Notes under the pieces: generated by a model
What the model was told of the DNA's origin: nothing
Database searches by the model: none
Seen by the model: only the letters and a program-made list of their open reading frames with translations
Translations under genes and position numbers: made by a program
Assembly: GCA_037693485.1 (NCBI GenBank)
Contig: CM075349.1
Location: forward strand, 118,397,501-118,461,500
Origin: Kitagawia praeruptora
Lineage: Eukaryota > Streptophyta > Magnoliopsida > Apiales > Apiaceae
DNA: 64,000 nucleotides
Direction: 5' to 3'
Shown here: positions 35,879 to 48,200 of the stretch, in pieces
Layout of the letters: the number at the start of each line of letters is the position of its first letter
Numbering within the stretch: position 1 is the stretch's first letter

Positions 35879-36356
35879 TAAGCAAATATGTCAAACAAAG
35901 AAAATACTAGAAATTCAAAATTTGTCATTTGAAAAAGTTTCTGGGAATTTTTTTGAGTTACCAAACATAACTCAAAATTTGAATTATATTAAATACTCCT
36001 CAACTCTCCCAAAACTTTAAGTTTGGTAGAGAAAAGCTTTAATTTGGTAATATTTTACACACACATGCAGGTAGAGTAATCAGATGATAAATATTATGCT
36101 ACATAAAGCGAAGATTTCTTAGCAGAGGGATCACAAAACTGAGCAGAGTACATGATAATGAAACACCATATATGAATGGGAAACATTAACTACAACTTGC
36201 AGATAGATCAAGTCTTTTTGCAATCATGTAGGCTTTAGAATCTTACATACAGATGTGAAAAGAAAACACTTTGTACACACAAACACACCACTAGACTAGT
36301 TGTGCTGTGATATTGAACTGCGGATAAACATAGACCATGATGCATGAACACTTCAG

Positions 36357-36617
36357 TTAGGCCTCCAGCAGGTAAGGACCCAATGCTGTTTCATTGGAAA
36401 GCTTCCTCTTGGATATGTGCTCTAGATAATTCATCAGAAAATCCAAGCATTTATATGTTTTAAAATGCGGTGGATTGACAGCACTCACAAGCTCTTTTGT
36501 AGGATCGATAATACTTTCGCTAGAGGGACCACAGAAGGTGATAATCGATATCCGAGCCGTGCTTGAATTTGTCACTCCCCGATGTTCACAACTGCTTAGC
36601 TTCCCATTACTAATGAT
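36357..36617 (-). CDS. 2-oxoglutarate/Fe(II)-dependent dioxygenase, last exon only
   Basis: An open exon of 86 codons plus stop, starting at a 3' splice site (minus strand atatactag, 36618-36620) and reading IISNGKLSSCEHRGVTNSS then ARISIITFCGP and PAKELV-like PTKELVSAVNPP. It contains the distal iron-ligand His (EHR) and the RxS motif (RIS) that binds 2-oxoglutarate, within the C-terminal part of the double-stranded beta-helix of plant DOXC enzymes. Such genes commonly have an intron just before the ISNG block, so this is a genuine last exon. No upstream exon is seen at 36621-37660. A Sirevirus LTR appears to start about 140 bp upstream, so the rest of the gene is probably beyond the window. 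The substrate cannot be told. Confidence 0.8.
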   Translation of the reverse strand: MISNGKLSSCEHRGVTNSSTARISIITFCGPSSESIIDPTKELVSAVNPPHFKTYKCLDFLMNYLEHISKRKLSNETALGPYLLEA

Positions 36618-36754
36618 CTAGTATATTAAAGAATCCAAAAACAGTGGGTTAAGTGTAACCAAACTAATAGGTAATCTTTGGAAGATAATAAAAAGAACAC
36701 AAAGATTGAACTATTCAAGTACCAACACTTAAAAATCTCAATTTAAAAGGCATA

Positions 36755-37667
36755 TGATGTAGCCTATTTGTATTTCGAGGATACAACTCAACTTAAACAA
36801 GATTGTAATAGTAAATCGTATACAGACTGTCACATGAATCTCAGATTGTATTATCTGTCAGAAGAAAATGATCAAGGTCAATCTACAAACTTGAGGATTT
36901 ACTACATTGAAAGAAACTCAGACATCTGTTCAAGCCTCAGTGGAGTATTCGTTAAGAAGTGGATTCGTTTAAAGTGACAGAGATTTCAAAGGTGACAGAG
37001 ACAGTACAGAAGAATTAATGAAGAGTTGAAGAGAGAGAGGAGAAAAGAAAATGAATCACATCATAGAGTCAAAAATAAAGAAAAGTCGTTGGAGTTAGTC
37101 GCTCATGAACCAGATCGTGCATCGAGCGTCAGTAGAAATTCAGTGGTACTTCTTTATTACATTCAGTGGTTCGAGAAAAAGATTGGGCTGTCAAATGGTT
37201 TATATTAATTCTCGTTTAATTAATATAATTATGTAATTGATTTAATTAATAAATTAATTCATTCTGAATTAATTTATTTATTGAATTAATTATCATGTTA
37301 ATTAAATTTGAATTAATATATTAATTTAAATTGATTTAATTAATTAATTAATCATTAATTGATTAAATGATTAATTGATTAAATTAGTTTATTGATTTAA
37401 AGAAAGAATTTCGGCTATGTTGAAAAGAAGAGGCCGCTGCTGAATTGTTGAATAAATAACAAAAGAATGATTTCGGATGATTTGTTTGGTTAAAAGCACA
37501 AGAATGAAACTAAGCTGTTTACAGACCAAGCTAAATGAATTGCAAAATGAAGAAGAAACTAAAGTGGGCTATCTGTCAAACAACGTGAATGAAGTCGGCC
37601 AGCATCTCCAAACTCCTTCCAGCACGTGGCAATAACGCGCCCGAAGACAACAACAATTGCCGCACGT
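36755..37667 (+). repeat. Probable left part of the oldest Sirevirus 5' LTR
   Basis: AT-rich, non-coding, with dense attaatt repeats at 37200-37400. It adjoins the CACGT duplication (37663-37667). The continuation is at 61110-61891. The left boundary is a guess based on a TG start and on where the dioxygenase intron would resume. Confidence 0.4.
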
Positions 37668-38143
37668 TGATAGTGTTAGTGCCCTAGAGACAATGTAATT
37701 GTGCTTCTAGGATAAACTATTTTGTTATTCAGTGATTATGTTATATCGATTATTCAACAGTGATTTATTATGTCTTTATTTACTGCGATATAAATATTAG
37801 AACAATAAATGTCCTTGGAATATGTAACATATATTCTATATCTTTAAGTATGTGACTTAAAAATGAGATTATAAGAATAGTGTTAATATTCCTAAATATC
37901 CCTAATCGAGCATTATTAATATGGGACAATTATAATGCATAAAGATTAGTATGTTTGTTGACTGATGACCACATCTCATTGGTCATAGGTATAGTGATAC
38001 TAAAGTCAAGAACATAGGTGCATGTAATATTCTACATGGCACTGGATTGACCCACAGTGAGTTTCTACATGTTGATAATGTCATTAGAAAGACTCATAGT
38101 GATAATGGTGTAATGATCCTTAGACTTGAGATCATTATATTTC

Positions 38144-39197
38144 TGTTAGGTCCAAATGTGTTGTAGAGGGGGGGTGAATACAACTTTTCGATTATGAGAA
38201 GCAATAAATACGATGCAATAAATGAACACACAGATTCAAGGAATATATTTCTTTATATATAACTTGAAAAGGTTGCTACAACATTCATTACAAAGTATAA
38301 CAGAAGTTCAGAGAGATGTGAATGATTCTAAGCTCTGTGAATATACTCTCTCTCTTTCTCTTGTGTTTTTCTCAATATTGCTCACTAACTAACACATTAC
38401 ACAAGTGCTTCTATTTATACTACATGTAATCTATGACCTGTAGTCTTCAAAGACTAAGATGTACGTGGCCCAATGATGTCCACATAAATCTTGCCTTATC
38501 TTGAAAGCTTGGAAATCTGCCAATCAGAAGATGCCATGTGTCATGTTGAAGCTGCACTCTAAGTAGAACTTCTACTTGAGAATTTCTACTTAGCCATCTC
38601 GAAATTCTAAGTAGAACTTCTACTTGAGAATTTCGACTTAGCCATCTAGAACATTTAGTACTTAGAAAATATTCTGGTCTTCAACTTGAAACTTCAATGC
38701 ACATCTTGAGCTTGTGATATCTTCATATCTTCTTTGTTCTTCTACAAGCTCTTGAACATGGATCTTTATTACTGACATAAACTTGCTATCAATGTCCTGA
38801 CACTTGATGCACTGGTCTGGTTCATAAGTGACTAGTCTTGATAGTGTTTCTGCTTCTTGAATAAATTACCATATTCACTTAGTAACTTGGCTTTCCAATA
38901 TTTGCTTTCCTTCTTGTTCACTTAAAATCAATTGGTCTTGTTGATACTGATAGTTATGATCTTGAATCTCGAATTCTCAAATCACTGAGGCCTGAACAAC
39001 TTTGACTTGAACTTCTCTCAATGATTTCTTCTTGGCTTGATCATAGTTAACATGTTCAATTGTATCAATTACCTTGTCTTCATTTAGTGTTGATTCCTTG
39101 TGACTTCTTGTTCTTGATTGTCTTCTGGTTAAGTATCTTTTCGTTTAATTGAGTTACATTAGTTATAGTGTTACAAGTTAATACACTCTGCCTTTCA
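38144..39197 (-). repeat. 3' LTR of the young Sirevirus (left copy)
   Basis: It starts TGTTAGGTCC and ends GCCTTTCA as read on plus. On the minus strand it has a TATA box (TATAAATAG, near 38411-38419) and palindromic aagtagaacttctactt repeats (38573-38650). It is preceded (minus strand) by the purine tract aattgggggagat at 39198-39212. Confidence 0.93.
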
Positions 39198-39540
39198 ATC
39201 TCCCCCAATTTGATTGTCTAACAATGACATTCAAATTAATGAAGGATAACTCAACTAAACAATGAGACGAGAAAAGATAATTAACATTACAGTCTTGAAA
39301 AATATACAATTTACAAGTACATGAAAACAATACAAAGAACTTAAACTAGAAACAGAATTCGAACCTCGAATTAAAGATCATTTGAATGATTCCTATCACC
39401 TGGATTATTTCATATCTTTTAGTCAAACTTATATCACCTTATTGGATTCATTCTAAGATGAATTTCCTCAAGTGAGTTAAAGCAACCGAAAGACATGAAG
39501 TTTTTCCAACTTCAAGTTCACACCACTCTGACCTTTAACC

Positions 39541-42500
39541 CTAATTCCGTTTCCTTTTCCTAGCTTCAGCAGCTTGATCTTTTTCTTCTTTCTGCCTTTT
39601 GCGCTTCTCCTCCTGCTGCTTTTGTTTCTTATATACTGGATTATGAAGTTGCGTCCACCTAGTATTCAACAAACTTACTGCTTCCATCTCTAGAGGGTTC
39701 CTGGGTTCTGGGTAAGGATGTTTAAAAAGCCTTCTGAGTTTGTCCACCTCCTGAGTAGTTCTGATCTCTGGAATGTCCTCAAATTTCTTCATTATAAGCC
39801 GAGGTTTCCTATGAGTTTTATCAGATTTAAACTGACAGTAGATCATTTTGGGATAGCCTATGACACGGTTAGTATTGTGGACACTAGCCGCATCTCGCTC
39901 CAATCGCTTCATTTCCACTACTACATCAGATAGGTAACTCACGAGTCTCTGCTTTTCATTTACATACTTAACATCCACATCTTCCCATTTGAACACATAT
40001 AACACTTTCTCCAGAAATGCAGCATCTTGAGTCTGCTTCAGCCATTCTCTACTCATATGCAAGAGTGTTTGCTTCTGGTCTGCATCTATGAATACTAAGG
40101 CATCAGCTGTATTATCAGCAAAAGAATGTATCCAGTATACGCTGTCTCTTCCTGGAACACCAACTGCCTCCCTTATCTCTCCTTGTTCCAGTTCTCCAGT
40201 AGGAAGATTTAGAGCTTCATCAACGTTCTTCATTGCTTGAAGAATATTCCAATTCCTCTCTATCAGCTCTGGTTCAATCTTCACATTATCAAGAGGGTTC
40301 GGAGCAATGACATCACACTTCCACACCTCATTGCTCTTCTTTAGTATGACACTTTCAATGGTCTTCACTGTTTTATCCTTAAGCACAGAAGCGAATCCCT
40401 TACCCATCATTTGCCTACAGACGGCCTTAAGAGATTCCACTGAAAGTTCCATTAATTCCTTTTCCTCCAGGCTCACCCTCTTCAATTTACTGTCAACCAC
40501 CATCCGGACAACATTTGGATATGCTGAGAATTCTGGACCCTTGTCCTCTGCTAGCCGCATTAACTGATCCCTATACAGAATGCTTAGATTCTCAGAATGA
40601 GAGTATTGAATTTTTGTTGCTAGCAAGAACAACTCTGATGCAGATCTTCTCGTCATGAATTGATCATCCACATACATGAAAGACATCGGAACTCCTTCTG
40701 TGAAAGACAAAACAACCTGCCACTCCTTTTGCGTTGAATTGTATCCAACCCTGACTTTAGAAATTAATCTCTTTAAAGCATTTATGTAGTCAGCCGCCAT
40801 TGGATTCTGCAAATTTAGTTGGTAGAACAGATCATCTGCTTCCTTGTTATGCTCTCCTTTTGTACATGGTCCCATCAAAATCTTTCTTGCGTCATCCCAC
40901 TTCTTCCCTATCCTTCTATTGTCCAGATCGATTTGAGGATCAGCTAGCCTTGCAAGCTCATAATCGTACTGCTTTCCTTGTAGCTCCGCTTTCTTTTCCT
41001 GAAACGCAGCACGACCTTGCATTTGCTTCATTTTAAAGAACTCAGCTTGATCCAAGGCTAACTGTTGAGCTTCAAGGGTTTCCTCATCGACAGTAATTTC
41101 TTCAGGCAATCCGAAAGACATTCCAGCACCTCCACCTTGATCCTTCAATGATCTCTTTATAGCATGTTTCAACGGTGCGTCTTCCATATCGGAATCTGAG
41201 TCGAGTACCTCCTGTACTTTTTCTTGATGACTCAGATCAACGAATGGCACATCTGGCTCAATCGCTATTGCCTTACCCTTTTTCCTTCTTAGAGCCTCTT
41301 CATCAATGGACGGCTCAACTTCCATTTCTTTTACAAGATCAGCATGTTCTTGAATTTCTTCGATTTGAACTCCCTGCTGTCTCGTCTCCTTTATACTCTC
41401 CCCCTTAGGTGAGTTATCCTGAACTCCACCCTGGTCTCCAGATCCACCAGCTGTATCAAAATCTTCAAACCCGGAACCATAGGCTCCTGCTCCACTAGCA
41501 CCACCTGTACCAGCATCGGGGGGAGGTTGTTGCGGCGCGATACATTCCTGGGGCACAAAACTTCTGATTGCGAACATAACTCTGCTTATCTCCACAGCCA
41601 GAGTATCCATTGTAAGCTCCATTGCTCCCATCCTGTCATTCAGGGTGTTTCCCAAGACACCAGCAGCATGGCCCATGTCATTTACCTGATTTTTCAAATC
41701 AGTAAAAGCTGAAGCTTGAAGTGCCATTCGTGCTGCGTAGTCGTCAAGTGCCCTTTGATTATCTCCAACATTCATCCCTAACTGCCCCATTGACTGCCCA
41801 AACTGCTTCATTTGACTTTCCATAGAAGACATACGAGATTCAAGATTTTCAGAATTAAGGGACGGTGTTTGGTTTAGGTGACCTCGCTCTAATACTCGTT
41901 CTGTTGGTATTTGGCGCTCGGATTCGGGCCTTAAAAATGAAGGTCCCTCTCTCCCTAACCTCTCACACACACTCCCTGTCTCACGCTCGTGTATATCTTC
42001 AATAAATGATCCAAAATATGAAGCAGTACCTGCAGAAACTGAATAAGGAATATAATTTGCAGTTATGGGATCAATTGCTGTTTGTTCCTGAGTTGGAATC
42101 TCAGGCTGAGAGGCTACAAAGTGTTCTTGTACAACATCAGAACCGATCCTCTTTGTAGCATCAGTACGTACCGGTGAAGGTACGGCTGAAGTTTTTAAAG
42201 CTTCATGTCCTTTTGAAGTAACAGCATCTTCAAAAGGTACATAATTATCATCAAAATCAAAATCCCTATGTGCAGATTGTTCAAGGGGTGAACCACTCTC
42301 GTGAGGTGGAGTGGTTGCGTGTGACACTCTAGGGTTTGACTGACGTTTAGAAGTAGCAGCATGAGAAGTTTTGGCTTTCTTTCGAATAAGTTGCTGCTCT
42401 TCGGGTTCACTCTCCTCATCATTTCCTACATCTATATGTGCTGGCTGTTTGGATTCCGGTGACTTGGATGACAAGGAATTAGAAATATGGCTCTTACCCT

Positions 42501-43536
42501 GGGATAGATTATGCGGGCTAGCAGTCTCTTGGGTCATGGAATCAGAAATATAGGAAGAGGAATGAGTAGAATGTAGAGAGAGATTACCTGATTCATTACC
42601 TTGTTCATCACCGCTTTGCTCATCAGGAATCTCTTCAAATGCCTCAGCATGAGCAGACCGATTCTGAGCATGTGATGAAGCTTGCGAGAATTCCATCAAA
42701 GTAGTAACTCCCTCATCATATGTAAGCCACTTTTGTAAGGTTTCAGGAACAGACATCGGTTTTCCATGATGTTTATCCTGATTTTCAACTGTTGAAAGTG
42801 ACTTAGTGCCCATCCCTAGCGGTGCAGATGATGAACCACTGGCAAAACTCCGTCTAACTGCAAGAGCATCCTTCGGTACTAAACCATTTATCAGCATTTG
42901 TAGGAACCGAGGAAACCAGCAAACAACATCTGTGGTGTTGAGGTCTCTGCTTGCAGGAGATCCCATCACAGCCACTATCTCAGAGAGAACTATTCGTCCA
43001 TAATTTATATCCAGCTCTCTTGCTAGGGCAATTCCAAGGTTTTGCATGGGAATGGAAATTTGATGGTAATCGCTTTCTCGTGCCCTAAAACATCTTGTGA
43101 TGGCCTCGAAAAAGTAATTCCATTCCACATGAAGAAATTGTTTTTGGATGTTTCCAGTAATCCGGCCAGTCGGAGGATAACACCCTATTTCTTCAAAGAA
43201 TTTGAGGCGATCTGCAGCTGTAGGTTCTGGATCATAAGCATCTTTAACAGGGAATCCAAGAACCTTGTTGACAATTTGTTCAGTCACCACATATTCCTGA
43301 CCCGCTAAGGTAAACCTGAAACCAAAGGGGGTTGATTTGCTCCCAAAAGAAACCGCACTAGTCCATAATTGCTGTAAAGCATCATGCACTAGTGTAGGTT
43401 TAGCAGTAAAAGCATCGCTAGCTTTGGAATACAAATTGAGAAATCGTATCCAAGACTTAAAGCGCGGGAGTTGATCACCAATTTCCGTAGAAATGTTATA
43501 AAAATTGTTTTTGGCAAGTGAAAATTGGTGAGCCAT
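39541..43536 (-). CDS. Sirevirus envelope-like ORF, 1331 aa, intact
   Basis: A single uninterrupted frame following pol and separated from it by about 1.7 kb. Residues 1-230 resemble the N-terminal domain shared by plant retrotransposon envelope-like or third-ORF proteins (begins MAHQFSLAKNNFYNIS). Residues about 270-560 are Ser/Gln/Glu-rich and probably disordered. A likely coiled coil at about 555-655 (SRMSSMESQMKQFGQSMGQL) follows, then an acidic segment. The last 450 residues are folded-looking, and the C-terminal tail is strongly basic (KRKRQKEEKDQ). I see no convincing signal peptide or transmembrane helix, so a true envelope role is doubtful. How it is translated (spliced or subgenomic RNA) is unknown. 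Confidence 0.75.
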   Translation of the reverse strand: MAHQFSLAKNNFYNISTEIGDQLPRFKSWIRFLNLYSKASDAFTAKPTLVHDALQQLWTSAVSFGSKSTPFGFRFTLAGQEYVVTEQIVNKVLGFPVKDAYDPEPTAADRLKFFEEIGCYPPTGRITGNIQKQFLHVEWNYFFEAITRCFRARESDYHQISIPMQNLGIALARELDINYGRIVLSEIVAVMGSPASRDLNTTDVVCWFPRFLQMLINGLVPKDALAVRRSFASGSSSAPLGMGTKSLSTVENQDKHHGKPMSVPETLQKWLTYDEGVTTLMEFSQASSHAQNRSAHAEAFEEIPDEQSGDEQGNESGNLSLHSTHSSSYISDSMTQETASPHNLSQGKSHISNSLSSKSPESKQPAHIDVGNDEESEPEEQQLIRKKAKTSHAATSKRQSNPRVSHATTPPHESGSPLEQSAHRDFDFDDNYVPFEDAVTSKGHEALKTSAVPSPVRTDATKRIGSDVVQEHFVASQPEIPTQEQTAIDPITANYIPYSVSAGTASYFGSFIEDIHERETGSVCERLGREGPSFLRPESERQIPTERVLERGHLNQTPSLNSENLESRMSSMESQMKQFGQSMGQLGMNVGDNQRALDDYAARMALQASAFTDLKNQVNDMGHAAGVLGNTLNDRMGAMELTMDTLAVEISRVMFAIRSFVPQECIAPQQPPPDAGTGGASGAGAYGSGFEDFDTAGGSGDQGGVQDNSPKGESIKETRQQGVQIEEIQEHADLVKEMEVEPSIDEEALRRKKGKAIAIEPDVPFVDLSHQEKVQEVLDSDSDMEDAPLKHAIKRSLKDQGGGAGMSFGLPEEITVDEETLEAQQLALDQAEFFKMKQMQGRAAFQEKKAELQGKQYDYELARLADPQIDLDNRRIGKKWDDARKILMGPCTKGEHNKEADDLFYQLNLQNPMAADYINALKRLISKVRVGYNSTQKEWQVVLSFTEGVPMSFMYVDDQFMTRRSASELFLLATKIQYSHSENLSILYRDQLMRLAEDKGPEFSAYPNVVRMVVDSKLKRVSLEEKELMELSVESLKAVCRQMMGKGFASVLKDKTVKTIESVILKKSNEVWKCDVIAPNPLDNVKIEPELIERNWNILQAMKNVDEALNLPTGELEQGEIREAVGVPGRDSVYWIHSFADNTADALVFIDADQKQTLLHMSREWLKQTQDAAFLEKVLYVFKWEDVDVKYVNEKQRLVSYLSDVVVEMKRLERDAASVHNTNRVIGYPKMIYCQFKSDKTHRKPRLIMKKFEDIPEIRTTQEVDKLRRLFKHPYPEPRNPLEMEAVSLLNTRWTQLHNPVYKKQKQQEEKRKRQKEEKDQAAEARKRKRN

Positions 43537-45223
43537 TTTAATTAAAAGTTTTTCTTTAAAAAGATGTGAAATTTTAATTTTAATTTCTGAAAAACAATTA
43601 ATCTTTAATTAACAGTTTTATCCCTTTTAATTTATCAAGAACAACAATAGTCCCTTTTCAGAAAAATTAAACTACGGGATTAAAACAATGAATTTTAGAA
43701 TAAACCGTTAAATCCCTTTTAATTTATCAAGAATAACAAAAGTTCCTTTTTGAGAAATCAAACTACGGGATGCAATTAACAGTTAATGGAAGGCAAATTT
43801 CAAACCAATGATTAACTCTCCACTAACAGTGAAATGCGTGTGTGAAATCGTGTATGAACAGATCTGTGAAATTTGTTGTGTGTATATACGTGTGTGTATA
43901 TATCAATGAAGATGAACAGAGATACAAGACACAATCACAGATAGATGATGACACACAGGTAAGAGGAGTCAAAAATCGGGCATTAATTTGTTGTCCGTAA
44001 GAGATTAGTCACAAAAATCACAAATCAATGGTTGGAAATATGAAATCGCCTGTATGTATATGTGCGGCTGTAAAACTCAAATTAGGTAAAAGTGAAAGAA
44101 AACATCGAGTTAAAGATGTATATATAGACATTACTGTGAAATGACTAAATTGTCCCTGTTAAAAATCATGAGAACTCTAAGTACATACAGGGAGAACTCT
44201 ATCTCGAAGTCTTATCTCGAAGTCTATCTCGAAGTCTATCTCGAACTTTTTTAAGTCGAACTTCGAGATAGAGTTCGAGATAGCTGTAACTCGAAAAACT
44301 TGAACCATTTGACTATTAAGATCATGTAAACAGCACACATCACCAACATTACTAGGGAAATCTATCTCGAAATTCAAGTAGAAATTCGAGATAGACTTCG
44401 AGTTAGGAGTTAACTCGAAATAAATCCCCTTGAACACAACTGAGAGCTCTATCTCGAACATCAAGTCGAAATTCGAGTTGAATTTCGAGATAGAGTCTAA
44501 CTCGAAATTATTCAATAACTCGAAATTTTCTCAGTTCTTTTCAAAAATATCTCCAAAAATGGAAACTTATCTCAACCTTCGAGATAAAGTTCGAGATAGA
44601 AATTATCTCGAATATTTTGAAGAAAATAAAAAATAGGCACACTGGTAACTCTAAGTCGAACTTTAAGTCGAATTTCGAGTTGAATTTCGAGATAGAGTCT
44701 AACTCGAAATTCTTCCCAGACTTAGAATTTTCAAAACTTCACTCTGGAAGCTCAAATCGAAATTCAAGTCGAATTTCTAGATGAGTTTCGAGATAGAAAC
44801 TAACTCGAAATTTTGAAGATACTTGGATTAATTTGACAATTTTTCTTTGAAAAACACAACAATTAATTTTGTCAAATTAATATAAATATCAATTCAAGGA
44901 TTTTAATATATGACATAATTAAAACATTCCTTGATAATTCTAAGGCCTCTAATTACATGAAAAACACAGGTAAATTCATCTAAAAATCATGCAAAATTTA
45001 GAATATTATGAATTTAACTCCCCCTATGTTCATGCAATCTAACAAGCATAAATTCACAGATTTGTGCTATAAAAGACACTTAAAACACACTGAATTCATG
45101 CAAAATCACACTATATGCATCCTATAATAATCATTAATTAGGCATTTTAAAGTCTAAACACATAATGATTAAATAGCCTGCATATACCAACATAACCATG
45201 GATTTTACAGAGAGAAGGCTTTA
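43537..45223 (-). other. Sirevirus pol-to-env spacer with palindromic repeats
   Basis: Non-coding. From about 44177 to 44820 it is packed with short elements of the type tcgaaattcgagata and their complements (tctcgaagtctatctcgaag, ttcgagatagagttcgagat). Weaker copies recur in the LTRs and in the leader (51050-51210). Confidence 0.8.
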
Positions 45224-48200
45224 CTAACTTGTGTTAAGCATTCCCAATTCACCAACCAACCTATTGAATGTTACTTCATCAAGAGGTTTGGTGAATATAT
45301 CTGCAATTTGTTGCATTGTGGGCACAAAATGTAGCTCCACAGTCCCCTCCTCGACATGTTCTCTTATGAAGTGATACCTGATGTCGATGTGCTTTGTTCT
45401 TGAGTGATCTACAGGATTGTTGGTTATGGCAATGGCACTTGTGTTGTCACACATAATTGGAATTTTCTTGTGCTCCATGCCATAATCCTTCAATTGGTTC
45501 CTCATCCACAGTATTTGAGATACACAGCTTCCAGCAGCAATGTACTCAGCTTCAGCAGTAGAAGTAGATACTGTATGTTGCTTTTTACTTTGCCAGGACA
45601 CCAATCTTCTGCCAAGAAATTGACAAGCACCAGATGTGCTTTTCCTATCAATCCTGCAACCTGCATAATCTGAATCCGTATAGCCAATTAGATTAAAACC
45701 TGTATCTCTTGGGTACCAAATTCCTAGATTTGGTGTGCCCTTGAGATACCTAAAAATTCTTTTGACGGCTATGAGATGTGATTCTCTAGGATCCGCTTGG
45801 AACCTTGCACATAAACAAGTCGCGAACATTATATCGGGTCTACTTGCAGTTAAATAGAGAAGTGAGCCAATCATACCTCGATAGCTTGTGATGTCAACTG
45901 ATTTACCTGATTTGTCTTCATCAAGCTTCGTGGCTGTTGCCATGGGAGTCTTGGCTGCTGATGCATCTTCTAGATTATACTTCTTGAGTAAATCTCTGAC
46001 GTACTTGGATTGACAGATAAAGATACCATCTTTTCTCTGACTGATCTGTAATCCAAGGAAGAAAGACAGCTCTCCCATCATGCTCATCTCGTATTTGTCT
46101 TGCATTAGCTTAGCAAATTTCTCGCACAAGCGCTCATTCGATGACCCGAAGATAATATCGTCCACATATACTTGAACAAGTATTAAATCATTCTTCACAT
46201 TCTTATAGAACAATGTTTTGTCAATTACTCCCCTAGTAAAACCACTTTCAATTAAGAATACGGATAGGGTTTCATACCAACATCTTGGGGATTGCCTGAG
46301 GCCATAGACAGATTTGAAGAGAAGATACACAAAATCTACAAGTTCTGGATCAATGAAGCCAGGCGGCTGTTCCAGATACACTTCTTCTTCTAACTCTCCG
46401 TTCAGGAAGGCACTTTTCACATCCATCTGGAAAACCTTGAAGTTCTTATGTGCTGCAAATGCCAAAAACATCCTGACTGCCTCAAGTCTTGCAACTGGTG
46501 CATAGGTCTCATCATAATCAATTCCTTCTCGCTGAGAATAACCTTTTGCAACCAAACGAGCCTTGTTTCGTGTTACAAGTCCGTTTTCATCCATTTTATT
46601 TCTGAATACCCACCTAGCTCCAATTACTGATTTGTTCTTTGGTCGGGGTACCAGCTTCCAAACTTTCTGCCTTTCAAACTGATTGAGTTCCTCTTGCATT
46701 GCAATCACCCAATCAGCATCACCAAGAGCTTCTTCTATTTCTTTAGGTTCAAGCTTGGATAAGAACCCAGAATATAAGCAAATATTAGCCAGGTCAGCTC
46801 TTGCATTTCTTCTAGTAGACACACCAGCATCTGGATCACCAATAATCAATTCAAACGGATGGTCTCTATTCCATACTCGTTCTCTTGGAAATTGTCTCGA
46901 TGATTCAGCATGACTTTCTGAATTGTGGTGCTGACTACTTTGAATACTTTTACTAACTCCCCCTGAGTTAGTGCCAGCTCCTACAGAACTAGAGTCAACT
47001 CGACTCGAGCCTTGAACAGTAGTCCTTGAGCTGCTATTTACTCCCCCTGAGTTGTTGCCGGTTCGTACTGAGGAAGTCTCTCCTGATCTTGTAGAATTAG
47101 CTTGTTCACTAGACTCAGGTTCTTCACGTACACTTGGAACATTTAATGGGACAACCAACTCAGGTTCATCTTCAAGATCTTCTAAGTCCAGATTCTGAAA
47201 TTTTAGGGACTCAGGTTCACTAGAATCTCTTGAAATTGATGAGAGTTTGGTATCGTCGAATCTGACGTTGTAGCTTTCAGTCACTTTTCGATCATTCACT
47301 AAGAACACCCTATAAGCTGCTACCACATCTGTGGAGTAACCAACAAAGATTCCTTCACGAGCTTTTGCTGCAAACTTACCTAGATTTTCATCATCTATAA
47401 GTACATAGCATTTTGCTCCAAATACATGAAAATATTTGATTGTTGGTCTTCTGCCGTTCATTAGCTCACATGGTGTCTTTTCTTTATCTTTTATAATCAA
47501 GGATCGATTTTGAGTGTAACACACGGTACTCACTGCTTCTGCCCAGAAGTACAGAGGAAGTTTCGAATCACACAACAAAGTTCTTGCTGCTTCAACCAAT
47601 GTTCTATTCTTCCTTTCAACTACTCCATTTTGTTGTGGAGTTCTTGGGGCTGAGTACTGACGACGTATTCCTTTAGATACACAGAAGTCATTTAGCACTG
47701 CGTTTTTAAATTCAGTGCCATTGTCTGATCTAATCGTCTTCACAGTCAGTGTTGAAACATTCTCAATTTGAGTGATGTGATCAATGATTAGGAAAGGTAC
47801 TTCGTCTTTCGTCATTGCGAACAATACCCATGTATACTTGGAGAAGTCATCCACGATTACCAATGCATATCTTTTCCTAGATAAAGATAGGACATTCACT
47901 GGGCCAAACAAATCCATATGAAGAAGTTGCAGAGGCTCAGTGATACTAGAAATTTCTTTGCTTTTATGCGATGCTCATTTTGACTTTCCCATTTCACAGG
48001 CTTCACAGAGTCCTTTCGGAGCGAACTCCATTTGAGGTAGATCTCTCACCAATTCTCGCCTCGCGAGAGCATTCATCGTTTTGAAGTTTAAGTGAGATAA
48101 CTTTTTGTGCCATAACCAGCTTTCATCATCCGAAGCTTTGCTGTAGAAACAGGTAACTTCATTCTGATTTGCTGAGTCCATGTCTGCAACAAAAAGATCT

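Noticed and set aside
36768..37208. Two small open frames upstream of the dioxygenase exon
   Set aside because: They are on the opposite strand, have no recognisable domain and fall in the presumed LTR of the old Sirevirus.
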